Source: Onchocerca volvulus (Eukaryota > Nematoda > Chromadorea > Rhabditida > Onchocercidae). From it: DNA of 64,000 nucleotides. The stretch spans positions 8,306,888-8,370,887 of the forward strand of contig HG738138.1 of NCBI GenBank assembly GCA_000499405.2, written 5' to 3'. The position numbers and the translations under genes are program-made. Positions 39,902-51,757 of the stretch are shown here, one piece after another. A model generated the notes under the pieces. The model was not told the DNA's origin, searched no databases, and saw nothing but the letters and a program-made list of their open reading frames with translations. Each line of letters starts with the position of its first letter. Position 1 is the stretch's first letter.

Positions 39902-42325
39902 GAGAAAAATCAATTTGCAGTATTCATTCCAATCCTATACGAGCGATTTTAAATAGATAATCGTAACATCAATATCGATGGATGTTATATTTCTCATGCA
40001 ACAGAAGCATTTGATCTGTTAATGAAACGAGAGGTCCGATGTTTCTGTGTCTCGATAATGATTTAAAATGATAACATACTGATGGTAAATTTTATCTTCT
40101 AGCTTTTACCAACCAAACCTTATGGAGAGTAAAATTCTGAATTCCGCAGTCAAATTTTAGAACAATTAAGGAAAACTGAATCTGGAAATATTTATGGAGA
40201 GAAATTAAAAAAAAAAGCAATCAGAATTTACTTGCAATCAAAAATTCAAAGCTCGAAATTGGCAAGGGCATTTTCCAATGAAAATAAAAAACGAATGCAA
40301 AAATAGTCTGTCAAATGGACTTTTAACTAATGTCAAGAAGCTTGATTTATGTGCAAATGAAATAAGAAAGATAGATGCTGAGTTGAAGTATGAATTCCTA
40401 AACAAATTCTAAGACACCAAATGAGGAAACAATCTGAAACGGCACCGCTTTCGATCCATTTCTGGACAAGAGCATAATACTACAAGCGAATCTCAATCTC
40501 ACAAGCAAGAGGCTGGTTTTTCAAGGTATGCTTTTTTCACGACGTCCAACAAATGGAAGTGTAAAAGCTGTCGCTGGTATCAGTGGAGTATGTAGTGTTA
40601 GCAGATAAGAATAGAAGACGAAATAAGTGGTAATGATAAGCAGTTAAAAGAGATTCTCTTACCCGACATGTAGAAGGAGCTAGTTCATTTGTTCTCGAGG
40701 AACAGTTTCTTCCATCAACGAGCTACTCGACGATGCAATGCAAATTCTCCCCCTTGGCTATTGATTTCTAAGGGAACAGCACAATCAGAAGTAGTGCTTG
40801 CAATTGAGATGGCAGCAGCAAGTAGCTGTAGTAGCAGCGGCACTTCTAGCACAAAGCTGGCAAGATGAGCTCTCCTCACCAACTCTTCAAAACTCGATTC
40901 TACTGCACTCAATGGAGTAGCATGTCTGTATTATCCCTGAAAGTACGCTGAAGTAACAGCAGCGCCCTTCTCGTCCCTTTTGCCTCAGCTGCTGCTGCAG
41001 TTATGCTGCAAGCCTGCATACATACATCGTGCCAAGCTTGCTGCTAGATAGTTATTTGCGCTATCCAGGACTGCAGCTAGCCACTCATTCAGACATCTTC
41101 TTCATCCAGCTCCCTTTAACCAGAGCTACAGCGGCAGCAGCAACAGCCTAGCCAAGTAGCCAAGGGACCTCCCTTCATTAACCAGCCACCCTCTCACTCT
41201 CGAAAAATATGACAACGACTCTGTTAACTCCCTTCCTAATGTCTTCTTATTCCTTCCTTTCCTTATTGCTTCTTCGCTGATATTGCTAATGGTGACGGCG
41301 ATTGCCGCTGCAGTTTAGCATAGCAAATACTGCATTCGCATTCTTGCAGACTGCATTATTCGTACTTCTTTCAATCCTGCTATAATCTCCATATTTCTTG
41401 AGCATTCTTTCAAACAAAGCAAGAAACCAATAGATAATAAACAAAATGACATAAATTAATATAAGGAATAATATGACATACTAAACTAAAATATCATTAA
41501 CATTATTACCATCAACACTGATACTCTCATCACAGTTCATTTTTGACTCGAATGTAAACCAGATGCCAATAACTTATGTCACTCACATAGCAAGAATTTA
41601 CATATCGATATAGTTAAGCTAAACTACCACTATATAAATAATTTCAATCACAAGTAATTTGGAGTCTATTTTCGAGATCCACCCAGAAACTTCACCACGT
41701 TTGATATCCGGAAAATTAATCTGGGCATACGTCTTCGTGAACGTATGACATTTCTTAAACAGTTATTAATCAAGTATATTGCAGAGGAAATCTCCAAAGT
41801 ACCAGCAGCGATCCAGACTTCACAAATGTATTGTTAGTCCAAAAAACGTCTCATCCGCAACACATTTTTGTCGTCTTGCTCATATCTAATATGTTTGACC
41901 CCAAGTTCACATTTGGACTTTATCCAATAGCCAACCAAGTCAGACTGAACTTTCCTGCTTTCTTTTTTGATATAGTAAGTTCATTTGAACTGAACTTACT
42001 ATACCAAAAAATTGAGTAGCACTACCTCCTCACTCTGCAAGCAACAGAAGCATAAAGATTACCTTATTCCCTACCTAAAAGCTTTAACTGTGTATGGGCA
42101 CCGATAAAAGCAATACATTTGTATATACTTGAAGCGAATTCAGAAACATGAATTAGAAATAAATACTTCGGGATCAAACATGTGCCAGTACCGTAATTCC
42201 CAACAGAACAATTCTCTTTGACTTTCAATGTGATGTCTTGCTGTAAGTCATAAAAATGGTTCTTAATGTTATTTAACGAACAAAATAATTTTTTGAAATA
42301 ACAAAACAAGGATAACGAGTAAAAA

Positions 42326-43200
42326 TCAATCGAAAAGCCCGAAACCCATATCTTCATCAGATTCTTCCTCTTTTTCTTTTTTCTCCTCCTTGTCCTCCTT
42401 TGGTAAAGTTGTGACAGCATTTTCTTTGGCACTTGCGGAAGCAGCAGCAGCAGTAGCGATTGTGCCACCTGATAAAATAATATTACTGGAAATCAAAATA
42501 TAATACTACTTGAATCCATAAGAACAAAATGAACAAAATTTTAGAAACCTAGTTAATTAAATCCAGTCAATTGATAAAAAACGATCCTAAACCAATTTTC
42601 TCCCCCCCCCCCCCCCCAATCAAATTCCTTAAATGAAGTTTGAGAAGGTCGAAGAAAAAGGAATCACTTGCCGAATGTCCGAAAACTTTCCCATTATCTG
42701 CTCAATATTATACTATAATCTAGCTCTATGAGCAATTTCGATTACCATTTTATGACCAGTAATATGATTTAAGTTCTTTTCTAGCCCACAGTGAGGTTAG
42801 GACATTTAACTGAAATCCAAATTCATTCATAAATATATGTGTTCCTTTTCAAAAGGGATTTGAAGAAGCCTCATCAAATTATATTTCCAAAAGGGTTGTA
42901 GAGTGGCTATTTTGAACCGAAAAATATGTGGTCTAGACCAAAAGAACATAAGACTCATTAGACAAAAACAACAAAAGTATCGATACATGGTGCAGTTGGT
43001 GATACTGATGAGAGATACTTCGATCCTTCAATTATGAATTCATCCAACGTTTTCCCTTGCATTTTCTTAATAATTTCTTCAGCTTTCTCACGTTCACAAT
43101 CGATACCCACTGATCCAAGAATATTTTCAATATCATTTGTTGTTATATGATGGTGCTTGGTCCCCATCGTTGCCAGCATATACGCTGATACATATCTCAT
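42326..43200 (-). CDS. rplp2: 60S acidic ribosomal protein P2
   Basis: Lateral-stalk protein of the large cytosolic ribosomal subunit; with P0 and P1 it recruits and stimulates translation GTPases. Two exons: 42987-43200 and 42326-42468; 357 nt, 118 aa. The dimerisation domain begins MRYVSAYMLATMG and continues with ILGSVGIDCEREKAEEIIKK and LDEFIIEGSKYLSSV. Then come an Ala-rich hinge (TIATAAAAASASA), a Lys/Glu run, and the invariant P-protein tail SDEDMGFGLFD. P2 is preferred over P1 because of the MRYVSAY start. It is slightly longer than usual, due to the hinge. The ATG follows a TTTCAG acceptor by 20 nt. The intron (42469-42986) carries an unusual C16 tract. Confidence 0.95.
42602..42617. 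repeat. C16 homopolymer in the P2 intron
   Basis: Sixteen consecutive C residues on the + strand (G16 in the transcript of the P2 gene), in DNA where A and T runs are common and C/G runs otherwise absent. Confidence 0.9.
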
Positions 43201-43944
43201 CGTTGTACCGGAAATATTTCCTGAAATGTTGAGAAATTTTTCCAAAAAGGTACCGTAATGATCGATTACTTTGTAAATGGAAAACAAAGTAGCTTAGATC
43301 AACGTTTAGACAAATTTGATACACTTCCTTTTTCCCTAATCAAAACACCTTGATAATCACTTCCTCAACTTTGCTAATATTTTACATATAAAACGAGGTA
43401 GCTGCCACAAAGTCGAGTTAAAAATTCCCATTTGGAACAAAACCAACTGTGGAATAGTGCTAGGAATTTCTGTCGATGTTAGCTAACAAAAATCAAGACA
43501 GTGAAGTAGAAATAAGCGGATTATATAACCAAATACTGCAACTACAGATTATTCAGCATTATTGTAAATGAGTGGTTATGTCTACTAACCTTACCCTTTC
43601 ATCAATAAGTTTTGTATTTCTTGTGCATTTTCAGGAGATTAAAATGCATAAGCATTCTAAAACTAGTGCTTCCCATCAATGAAAAATGGGAAGAATCAAA
43701 GAAATGAGCGTTACAAACCCTACGAATCAATTGAACCAATATCAGTTTCTCATGATCACTATCAAAACATTCCATTTAGCTCATTTCATCTATCTCATGT
43801 TAAGTAAAACAATGGTGATAGATTCCTCAAAACTTTAAAATATATATTTTAATGGTTATGGAGCAGCTCAAATTAAATTTCTTTTTTTTGAGTTTGACAG
43901 CTTCTAACAACGGGATTTATTTGGCGACATCCGCCATAGCTCAC

Positions 43945-44033
43945 GTCTCACAGATATCTTAGCATGAACTACTTCCTCACTGGTATCAACAGCTAGAAGG
44001 TCAGATCGAAGAACAACACATCCAGTTGCTAGT
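43945..44033. repeat. Imperfect 89-bp direct repeat, copy 1
   Basis: Pairs with 44123-44211 at an offset of 178 bp. Both copies contain the blocks CTCACTGGTAT, AACAG.TAGAAGG and GTTGCTAGT. On the - strand both copies encode a similar peptide (pattern ATGxxxLxxxLL followed by VxTSExVxHxKI), so the unit may once have been coding, possibly from a mobile element. Confidence 0.75.
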
Positions 44034-44122
44034 CTGCTACCACACCAACAGCAATCACTTGACCTACGCACTTTTTTGATAAACATTTCTTGGCTATACT
44101 GGACTCACATTGAAAACTGTTG

Positions 44123-44211
44123 GTCTCACGGGTATCTTAACATGAATTACTTGCTCACTGGTATTAACAGTTAGAAGGCAAGGTTGAAGAATAAGATGTC
44201 CGGTTGCTAGT
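44123..44211. repeat. Imperfect 89-bp direct repeat, copy 2
   Basis: Second copy of the repeat at 43945-44033, about 80% identical by eye. It ends about 140 bp before the left arm of the large inverted repeat. Confidence 0.75.
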
Positions 44212-44351
44212 ATGGATTTAATGCGAAGCAATCTGATGGTGAACATATATAGCTAGCGCTAACGATATCAGTGGCACGTTGATTTGTGGATAATGACAAG
44301 TCGCGATAAGTGATTGTTTTTAAGATGCATTATACACATTATGTTTGTTAA

Positions 44352-47300
44352 TTGTTCTGTTAATGCTATAAGAATTAAAGAAATGTACTTCCCAACCCGG
44401 CGAAACATCTATTCAACCCACATCGCATCTTGAGTAACAAAATAAAAATGTCGCAAAGGATAAAGGTGACCAGGTGTATGGCGAAGTGAGTGAAATAGTG
44501 CAGCCCTATATGTACTGATGAAAGTTCACGAACAAAACGATATAACATCATCTTTATAATTATGAAGTCGGATCCATGTGTATGCTTAAAAAAGATGGAA
44601 CTTGGGGACACAAGAAATAACCCCCGCGTCAAGTTCCAATTGCTGACCTTCCTGGTTGGGAAGGAGAGGACTGTGTGTGGTATGGTATTGGCTCTCCCTT
44701 TTTGCTTGAAAGCTTCCATTTTATTCGCTGTTATTTTATTACGTTCATGTTCAGTTGTTCTTCGTCACTTATTTTAGTGAAATTTGCTCAATATTGTGTC
44801 CGATTTATAAGACTTATTTGGAACACATTGATTTTGATTGGTTTTATCATTCACTAATCACCGAAACACAAATCACCATACAACATTTTGATATATCGGT
44901 CAGGAATCAGGTGAAATCAGAGCAGTAGGATATCGTCAATCAGAAAGTAATCGAATATAATAGGCCTTATCGTGTCTAAGAGCATGAAAAAATTTGAAAG
45001 ATTATTCAGATACGCCTACAAAAGTATTTAAACAATCTGAACGAACAATTAAGGAAGCTCTCTACGATGGGCATGTAAATGATCAAATCAGCTGATTGAA
45101 TGTATTGGTAAGAGGAAAAGAAGCTTTGGACAGTCTCGTTTGCAGAATCTATTATCGAAATCACGATTCAACACTTAACAGAAACAAGAACTCAATTCAG
45201 TTCCCGTCAATCACGAGAAGAGTCGCTGTGACTTTCGAAAGCGGAACTACTTTGGTTTCATGGAAAATTATACTGGTTGCCGGGATTTTTCGCGAATTTC
45301 CAAGCTGCCGTAGATAATCAACCCATTCTAAAAATTCAGAAACTCAGTTATTTGTTATTTTGCTTGAAAAGTAGAATTCATGTGCAGTGGTTAATCGGCG
45401 ATTCAAAGACTTTAAAGCATCAACCATACGATTGGAAGAAATGGATCAAATTAGGAATATCTGGAGCAAATTAAAGAGAATCTAGAAAATTTTCCTTGAC
45501 AATTCAAAAATATGGACAGAAATGTGGAAGAAAGGATCTATATGCATATTTTGCCAAGAGCAGTATCGAAATAAAAAATGTTCATAATTCAGTATTCGAG
45601 AAAGCAGACTGTAAAAGATTGAGGGTTGCAGCTCTTTTTTTCTTCGAAATGATCATTAAGCGAAGACTTGCCGAAACAAAACTGCAACCTTGCTTAAATG
45701 TAAAGACGAGCAGTACGACGAGCAATATGTTTAGAAATAGTTGCTATTCAGGAAAAATCGGGAAAGTCGGACAATAATCTAAAAAAAAAATCAATAGTTC
45801 AAGAGAGAAGGAAAAATAAACTGTTCAAACGACAAAAACAATTCTGTAAGAAATCTAGCTAACAATGACAAGGCTCGGGAAGTCATTGCATTATTTGACT
45901 TCGGGAGTTAAAGACCCTGCATTCCGAAAGTTCAAGAGAGCTTTAGTTACTAGATTACAACTGAGAAATCGGTAACCGCTGGGTTTGGAGCCAAATAAAC
46001 AATAGAAAGATGTCAACTGGCATTGAACTTCCAAATGGAAGGATTAAAAGGTTATACACATCACGAAGATCGAAGAACTGTTATCATGTCGCAAGAAATG
46101 GTTCGAAATTTACTCATGAGAAAAATATAATAATGCAAATCTCTTAAAGATAGTCAGAAATTTTTGTAGGCATCGTCTACATCTTTCAGTTTTTGTAGTC
46201 ATACAAGGCCTTATATTTACACAGAAATTCCAGCTATTGAATATTACTGTTGGATTTATGATGGTCGATGAAAACTACTTTGTACATAGCGCAAAAGAAT
46301 CAAGAACAGAATCATATCGAGGCAATTACTGTGAAATTGCAAGTAGAAATGGCGCGAAAGTTAATTACTTTTGGGCCCTAGAGGACATTGGGATAAAGCT
46401 TAAGAANAAAATCCAGATTCACTCGAACAATACGTGGAGACTTCATTTCTAAATTCAGTTGTACGAGAATATCACTGATGAGGCGAAGTACAGCAAAACG
46501 AGAGAAATAATTTTTTATCTGCTCTAATCAGTGTTAAGCTGTCACAAAAAACTATCAGATCAAAAGTTTTATTTCATACTAAAGGTAGAACGAGAAACAG
46601 AAAGAGTCTGAGCGAGATTTTCAGCGGAGGCAAGTGATGCTCCTAAGTTTGGTAGATGATAGGCATTCTCTTGCGCTGAAAGAAAATGGAAATGGAAATC
46701 GCAATCATATGTGATATCAAGCAAGCGTTTGGTAAATCCAACTGGATAAAGCAAACCATGACTATTGCGTATTTTGTTGGTCAAAGACGCAAATAAAGAA
46801 ACTGAGATAACTAATTTAGTAAAATATGCGCTCAAAAGGTTCTTTTAGGTATCATCAGGAGCCATGACTATTGACAAACAGTCGATGAAAGTTCAGCTTT
46901 AACTGAGAAGATATCGGAAAATCTGTATGTAAACAATATACTGATCGACAACCGGGAGAATTGAAAAATTTACAGTGAAATCAAACGGCTATTTGCATGA
47001 GAGAAAATGAATGAATATACAGGAATTTTTAGCGAATGAAATGTTACTGAAATAAGTCATTACAATGGAACTACGTACAGATCAAATATATGTTTTTGAA
47101 TACATATTTTCCTTTCCGAGAAAATGGAAAGTTTTGCCCTACATTGCGCTCCGTTGTGATTTATTAGAGTTTTTATGCTAAATTTTTTTTACCTTCAAAA
47201 TTATAGAATGAAGTATTGAAAGATTTCGAACAGAAGAAAACATATATAAGAGGGAAATCGATTAAGAACATCAAGAGCAGATTTGTTCTCTAAAGCCGTT

Positions 47301-47422
47301 AATAATCCCGCGGCTGGAATTACTACTTGTGGTAAGTGTTAGTGGCATAGATTACATAAGCAAGCAATTTCATATACAAAGTTCTTTTGATGCACTCTCA
47401 GTGTATCTTGAGATGAAAATCA
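44352..47422 (+). repeat. Left arm of a large inverted repeat (decayed BEL/Pao material)
   Basis: Reverse complement of 55733-58890, nearly identical over about 3.1 kb. The inner edge is sharp, since identity stops after ATGAAAATCA at 47413-47422. The outer edge frays between about 44325 and 44375 with small indels. Differences between arms include a 1-base indel near 46999 and a block of about 100 bp present only in the right arm, at the spot where this arm carries the single ambiguous base N (46407). No intact gene lies inside; short open frames are scattered over decayed retrotransposon sequence. Confidence 0.93.
46650..47095 (+). pseudogene. Decayed BEL/Pao-type reverse transcriptase, left copy
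   Basis: Across several frameshifts and stops, reverse-transcriptase landmarks of BEL/Pao LTR retrotransposons appear in the expected order. They are AIICDIKQAF (the first catalytic Asp block), LGIIRS (the FGIISSP-like block), ISENLYVNNILI (the YVDD/YVDN active-site block, here with N for D) and MNIQEFLANEM (the MNLREFLSN block). This piece is not functional. The same remnant recurs on the - strand in the right arm. Family assignment is from remembered consensus patterns. Confidence 0.6.
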
Positions 47423-47640
47423 AATGAACAAAACGAATGCTTTGTAGAAAATCATTTCGTCAAAAGTCGTCGTTCAAAAGGCATTTTCCGTTACGTACAG
47501 AAATCATGATAGTTCTACAGGAAAAAAAAGTGGCGATTGGCTTGGTTTGTTATCCCTTGTCGGGAAAACCCGAAAGATGCAATTATTGTGAACAAGAAAT
47601 GTTAAAGGTCAAGAAGTGCGAAGATAGTTTCAAAGCGACT

Positions 47641-47765
47641 TAGCAAGTTGATAAACATGTTTACTGTCAAAACGACAAACATATTTGCCGCCAGAACGAT
47701 AAACCAAAACCCAATAAACATGTCTGCCATCAAAACGATAAACATGTTTACCACCAAAAGCTGCG
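47641..47765 (+). repeat. 24-bp tandem repeats with a palindromic core, copy set 1
   Basis: About five imperfect units. A typical unit reads AAACATGTTTACCGCC plus AAAACGAT. The core AAACATGTTT is a perfect palindrome. Translated on the + strand the units spell variants of DKHVYCQN / DKHICRQN. A related set lies in opposite orientation at 59690-59800. It may be part of the retroelement. Confidence 0.75.
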
Positions 47766-47789
47766 ATTAACAAATAAATAAAGTGAGGT

Positions 47790-48780
47790 CGACCAATCAT
47801 GAGGCGATAAAGCGTTGGAGATCAGGTAAGGAGGATGAGTCCTAAAAGGATTTAGGTCCGATAAGTTAGGGAGTAACGAAATGTGACGACACAGTCTTGA
47901 CTGATTGAAAGAGGATGGTTGACAGGTGAACTAAATGGGATCCAACCAACAAGAGGAAGAATGTAAAATATCTGTGTATTATGCAACCATCACGAAACCA
48001 GCAATAATGCTAGAATTTGCAATAAACTGAGAAAAGCCGCGGCTAATATTCTGAAATTTATTCAAAATGCGAAGGACAAACGAAAAAGCCAGTATGTTAA
48101 TGACTACATAGAAGCAAAAAAGATTCTAGTTCGCTAAGCACAAAAATTCGGCGAAGATAAAGTACAGGAAAAAATGAATGAGGATGGCCTTCTAATTAGC
48201 AGTGATAGATTTTTCTAATTTACTGAACTTATCGAGCCAGGCAATGTTTCCAATATATCTAGCAAAAAAATCTATTCAACAAAACTGTTTTTTATGGATG
48301 GATTTCATGTCCACAAGTATTGCGAGGCACCGTACACATCTTAATCCAACTACGAACTAAGCATTGACGGCTTTAAAGTCGGGCTATAGCGAGAAAAAGT
48401 CACTTTATGATCCTTTTGACCGCCTCATATGTTACTGTATCCGAATAGAACAGTCAACAACTCAATAAGACATTTCAAAAAGTTCAGGTAGATAATTTGA
48501 GCCCTGCAGTAATCAGAGAGGGAACAGAATGCAAAAACAATAGATGCATTGTTTACGTACCTCAGTAACACTAGCTGTACATCTTGAGTTGCTGATAACT
48601 TGTCGATTAAAGCTTTTATCAACTATTTACGTCAATATATTGCCTGATGTGGCTGTTCGTAAGAAAGGCGATCCGTTTCTGTCACAAAAAGCGACTGAAA
48701 AAATATGGTCCAAAATTCTTGAAAGCCCGGAAGTGCTTGATTACATGTGTCAAAAAAGTAAATGTACATAATCACATCTC
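47790..48780 (+). mobile_element. Decayed BEL/Pao-type gag-like and integrase sequence
   Basis: Begins with a block (about 47790-47870) also seen inverted at 59585-59660, containing a gag-like start (MRR.. then SPKRI). Next is a Cys/His segment CVLCNHHETSNNARICNKL. At 48090-48240 lies VNDYIEAKKILVR, then AQKFGED, then DGLLISSDRFF, matching the region just ahead of BEL/Pao integrase. At 48541-48770 lie WMHCLRTSVTLAVHLELL and SPEVLDYMCQKS, matching the integrase core (the WICLFTCxxTRAVHLE block). Many stops and frameshifts; inactive. Assigned by eye. Confidence 0.55.
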
Positions 48781-49686
48781 GTGCATCGTGAGAAGCTGAT
48801 TTTGCCCAGGAGACATTGGAAAGAAAATAGGACGCTTAATAAAGGTGATAGTGGATAGGAAGAATCAAATCCATGTCGCAGAAAAGAAAACACTAATGGA
48901 AACAATCTCACGCGCTAGAAAAGTCGAAACTAGAAGCGATGAATGAAATCTAAAAAGTCGGAAGGTATCAAAAACTTTGACGATAACATGTAGAAAGCAT
49001 CCAAAGATAAAAACAGATTGTTCTTTGCGTTGACCATAATGGCTATAATAACAAGAAATGAAGCGATTAGAAATTAGTTGATTTCGCCATATGCTAACAT
49101 TAGAGATTTGGCAGGAACATCATTTTATGCAAAAGTATTAAATTATAGAGAAGTTGATCGGATGAATACAACATTGGTTTATATCAAAAGTCATCCGGAA
49201 GAAAAGTAATCCTACACCAAAAATTCAACGGAATGGATTGAGGATTGGTTACAAGATGATAAAATGGCCATTGAGAATCTCTCCAATGGAATCTCCAAGG
49301 CCTATTTTACAAATTGCTGGAAACGAGCATAACCAAATAATTTTTCACTGGCAGTTATTCACTGCTTTTTGAACATTTAGATTCACTCGCTTCTAAGCTG
49401 TTTGAGTTGTTGGCTATATCAATATCTGCTATATTACGTGTAACAGTTATATGTCAGGCGGATCTGTTTTCTTCCAGAATCTTGGTAAGCAGTCCAGGAA
49501 GTCTGATGATGATGATGTAGGCGAAATGATAATGATAAAAGCCATAACTAAGGACCAGAACAATTTCACAGTTTACAGTTCCGATCGATTTTACTCTCGA
49601 AACGTGAACCAAATAGTGAAAAAAAACTTGTGCGTTTGGAATGTCGCCAAATATGTGATACTGGCGTTCCTTATTAGTTTGGAAGC

Positions 49687-49810
49687 CTGTTCACCTGTTC
49701 TTCGCCATTTATTTTAGTGAAATTTGCTCAATAGTGTTTCCGATTTACAAGGCTTGTTTGGAAGCCATTTATTTTGCTTTTTTTGTTAACATTCAATAAT
49801 TACTGAAATA
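49687..49810 (+). repeat. Diverged third copy of the outer part of the inverted-repeat arm
   Basis: Aligns with 44746-44868 in the same orientation, about three quarters identical by eye. The shared blocks include TGTTCTTCG, TTATTTTAGTGAAATTTGCT and CCGATTTA. It shows that the arm sequence belongs to an older repeat family rather than to a unique locus. Confidence 0.7.
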
Positions 49811-51757
49811 ATATGATTGATGAATATCAAATAAGAGCAGATGCAATCTATTTCTTTTCAGTATTTGATATAGATATATCCTTCGAAACATATAAACTAA
49901 AAACTTCAAGAAACTTCAATAATAATAGTAATTTATGCACTCACTAGTTTGCCACGAAGAATGGTGAATTGAATGTTGACCGTATATTATATATCGAAAT
50001 ACGGTCACATAGAAAAATGAAAATTCAAAACACCTGAAAATACATCTTGGCATTAGCGGGAGGCAGACTGCTTAAAGGCAGATCGTGATGAAACCAAATG
50101 TATATATCTACATTCCACTCATTGAACTCAGCGAAACAAATCATTCAGTCGTAAAGGAGACAACTTACAACTAAGATGCTTCGTCAATCCATGCAAAGTT
50201 TTCTTTCGTTTGAAAAAACTGTGGATATTACTGAAAAGAAGCTACGTCAGATAGCAGCGCCATAGATGACCATCGTATAACAGACATATCATACGTATAT
50301 CAATTTTCTTGCTAGTACCACTCAATTATCATGAAGTTCATGAACAGCGCATTGAGATTGCAACTCTTTTATAAAGGCATTGAATCAGCTATATCACACG
50401 TTTCATTCTCCAGGCAGTTGCCGCTTATCACAGATAGCTTTTTTCGTAATCATGATGTCACATTTTTCTACCACCTGCATCAGATGATACTGAAGTGTTT
50501 TTGCAATTCATTGAGCATGTCCATAATGTCACAATTGTTTTAACTGCCTTCTCATAACCTCTTTGCTGTTTCTTAAGTAGCCTGGTTACTCCTACTTCTT
50601 CAAGCAAATAATTGCAGCTACTCACTTTCTCGCCGCCGCCTATAGTTCTCTAATTCTTAAATAAAAGTATTCATACGTTTTCTCCAGTCGTTCTTTAGAT
50701 TGATTTTTGGGAGCTACTTACCATCAGTTCAGCAAATGCTGTTTCCCTGCAATCATGTATTATAAATTATTTCATTTCAATTCCTGAATTATATGGATTG
50801 CATGTACGTACTTGCCAATTCTTTAATCACTAAACATCTTCCTTCAGTCCATACGGTCTCAAAAAATTACCTCTCAACCTCCACATCAACACTTGATCTT
50901 CCGGCTACGCAGTTCTCATTTGAAAAATTAACGTTGCTTTATTGAGAAACGAGTTTCTCAACTACATATCTGCTGCTAAAACTACATATCCGCATATCTG
51001 CTGCTAAACGAAATTGGAATGTGAATTCAGCAAAAGGCTTAATTTTCGAACATGCAAAAAACCGTTAATGTTGAAGCTTGATAATATATTTATTTAATTT
51101 TACGCATGGGTAATAATTTGGTATTTTTAACATCGAAAAGGAATAATTTCTGGAACTCAGAAGAACTTAATAACGACGAAATTATTCGACAGGAAATATT
51201 CTGGTCCATTTTAAATATCATTTAAAGTCGCTGAATAGCAAACTTTTATTCTATGCATAAAAACAACTAGTCCCTAACGTGTGAAATTTACGTAAATATC
51301 AAAAAAAAGATCCACAATAAACGTAACTAAAAATTCAGTAAACTTGTTCAGCAGATGTAAAATGTACGAGATGAATCGAATCGATAAAAGTAAAGCCTGT
51401 GCTATACAATAAAATAATAAAAATTCAAAGTTATATAATCAGAATGCAGATCAAAATGTTTGCGAAATTCAGGAAAGACCATGAGTAAAAAAAATATCAT
51501 ATAAAACCGTAGATTTTTATAGCTTAATTTATATCTAGTTTCATGTTTCATCGCATAAAACTCTTTGAGAAAACTAAGAAAACGCTAAGCTTCGAAAACA
51601 CTTTTTAGTACTTTATCGTGGTTGTGGCTTAAAGTTATACAAAAACATGCAACAAAATTGTCCATCACAGACTTGCCATGGGGCATCATTGAAGTAAACA
51701 ACAAATCTATGTAATGAATGAATATGGAAATGGAAAAAAAAAAAAAAAAAATAATAA
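49811..51757. other. AT-rich stretch, no gene seen
   Basis: About 1.9 kb between retroelement debris and the last exon of the possible gene at 51758-52942. I see short T and A runs and no coding or RNA feature I can defend. Confidence 0.45.

Larger units (their letters stand above)
36197..42325. other. Long region upstream of egl-19
   Basis: About 6.1 kb between the egl-19 start and the P2 stop codon. It should contain the egl-19 promoter and any 5' non-coding exons. Seen here: an AAT/ATA-rich stretch (about 37289-37393), a YebC/TACO1-like fragment (38719-39030), a TA run (39885-39901), and a distinctly GC- and GCA/CTG-richer block (about 40690-41200) that may be a promoter-proximal segment. 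No further gene supported. Confidence 0.45.

Noticed and set aside
40715..40912. 65-codon open frame considered as an alternative egl-19 first exon
   Set aside because: Leu/Ala-rich reading of a GCA/CTG-rich stretch; no donor in phase with egl-19 exon 2 and no likeness to known channel N-termini.
44375..44719. 114-codon open frame on the - strand (and its mirror at 58539-58883)
   Set aside because: Lies in decayed retrotransposon sequence, overlaps another open frame on the opposite strand, has no splice or family support, and appears twice only because the arm is duplicated.
46569..46835. 88-codon open frame on the - strand (mirror at 56319-56585)
   Set aside because: It is antisense to reverse-transcriptase remnants that carry recognisable motifs on the other strand.
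47641..47765. Tandem repeats considered as a CRISPR array
   Set aside because: Units are contiguous without spacers, imperfect, and in a nematode nuclear context beside retroelement sequence.
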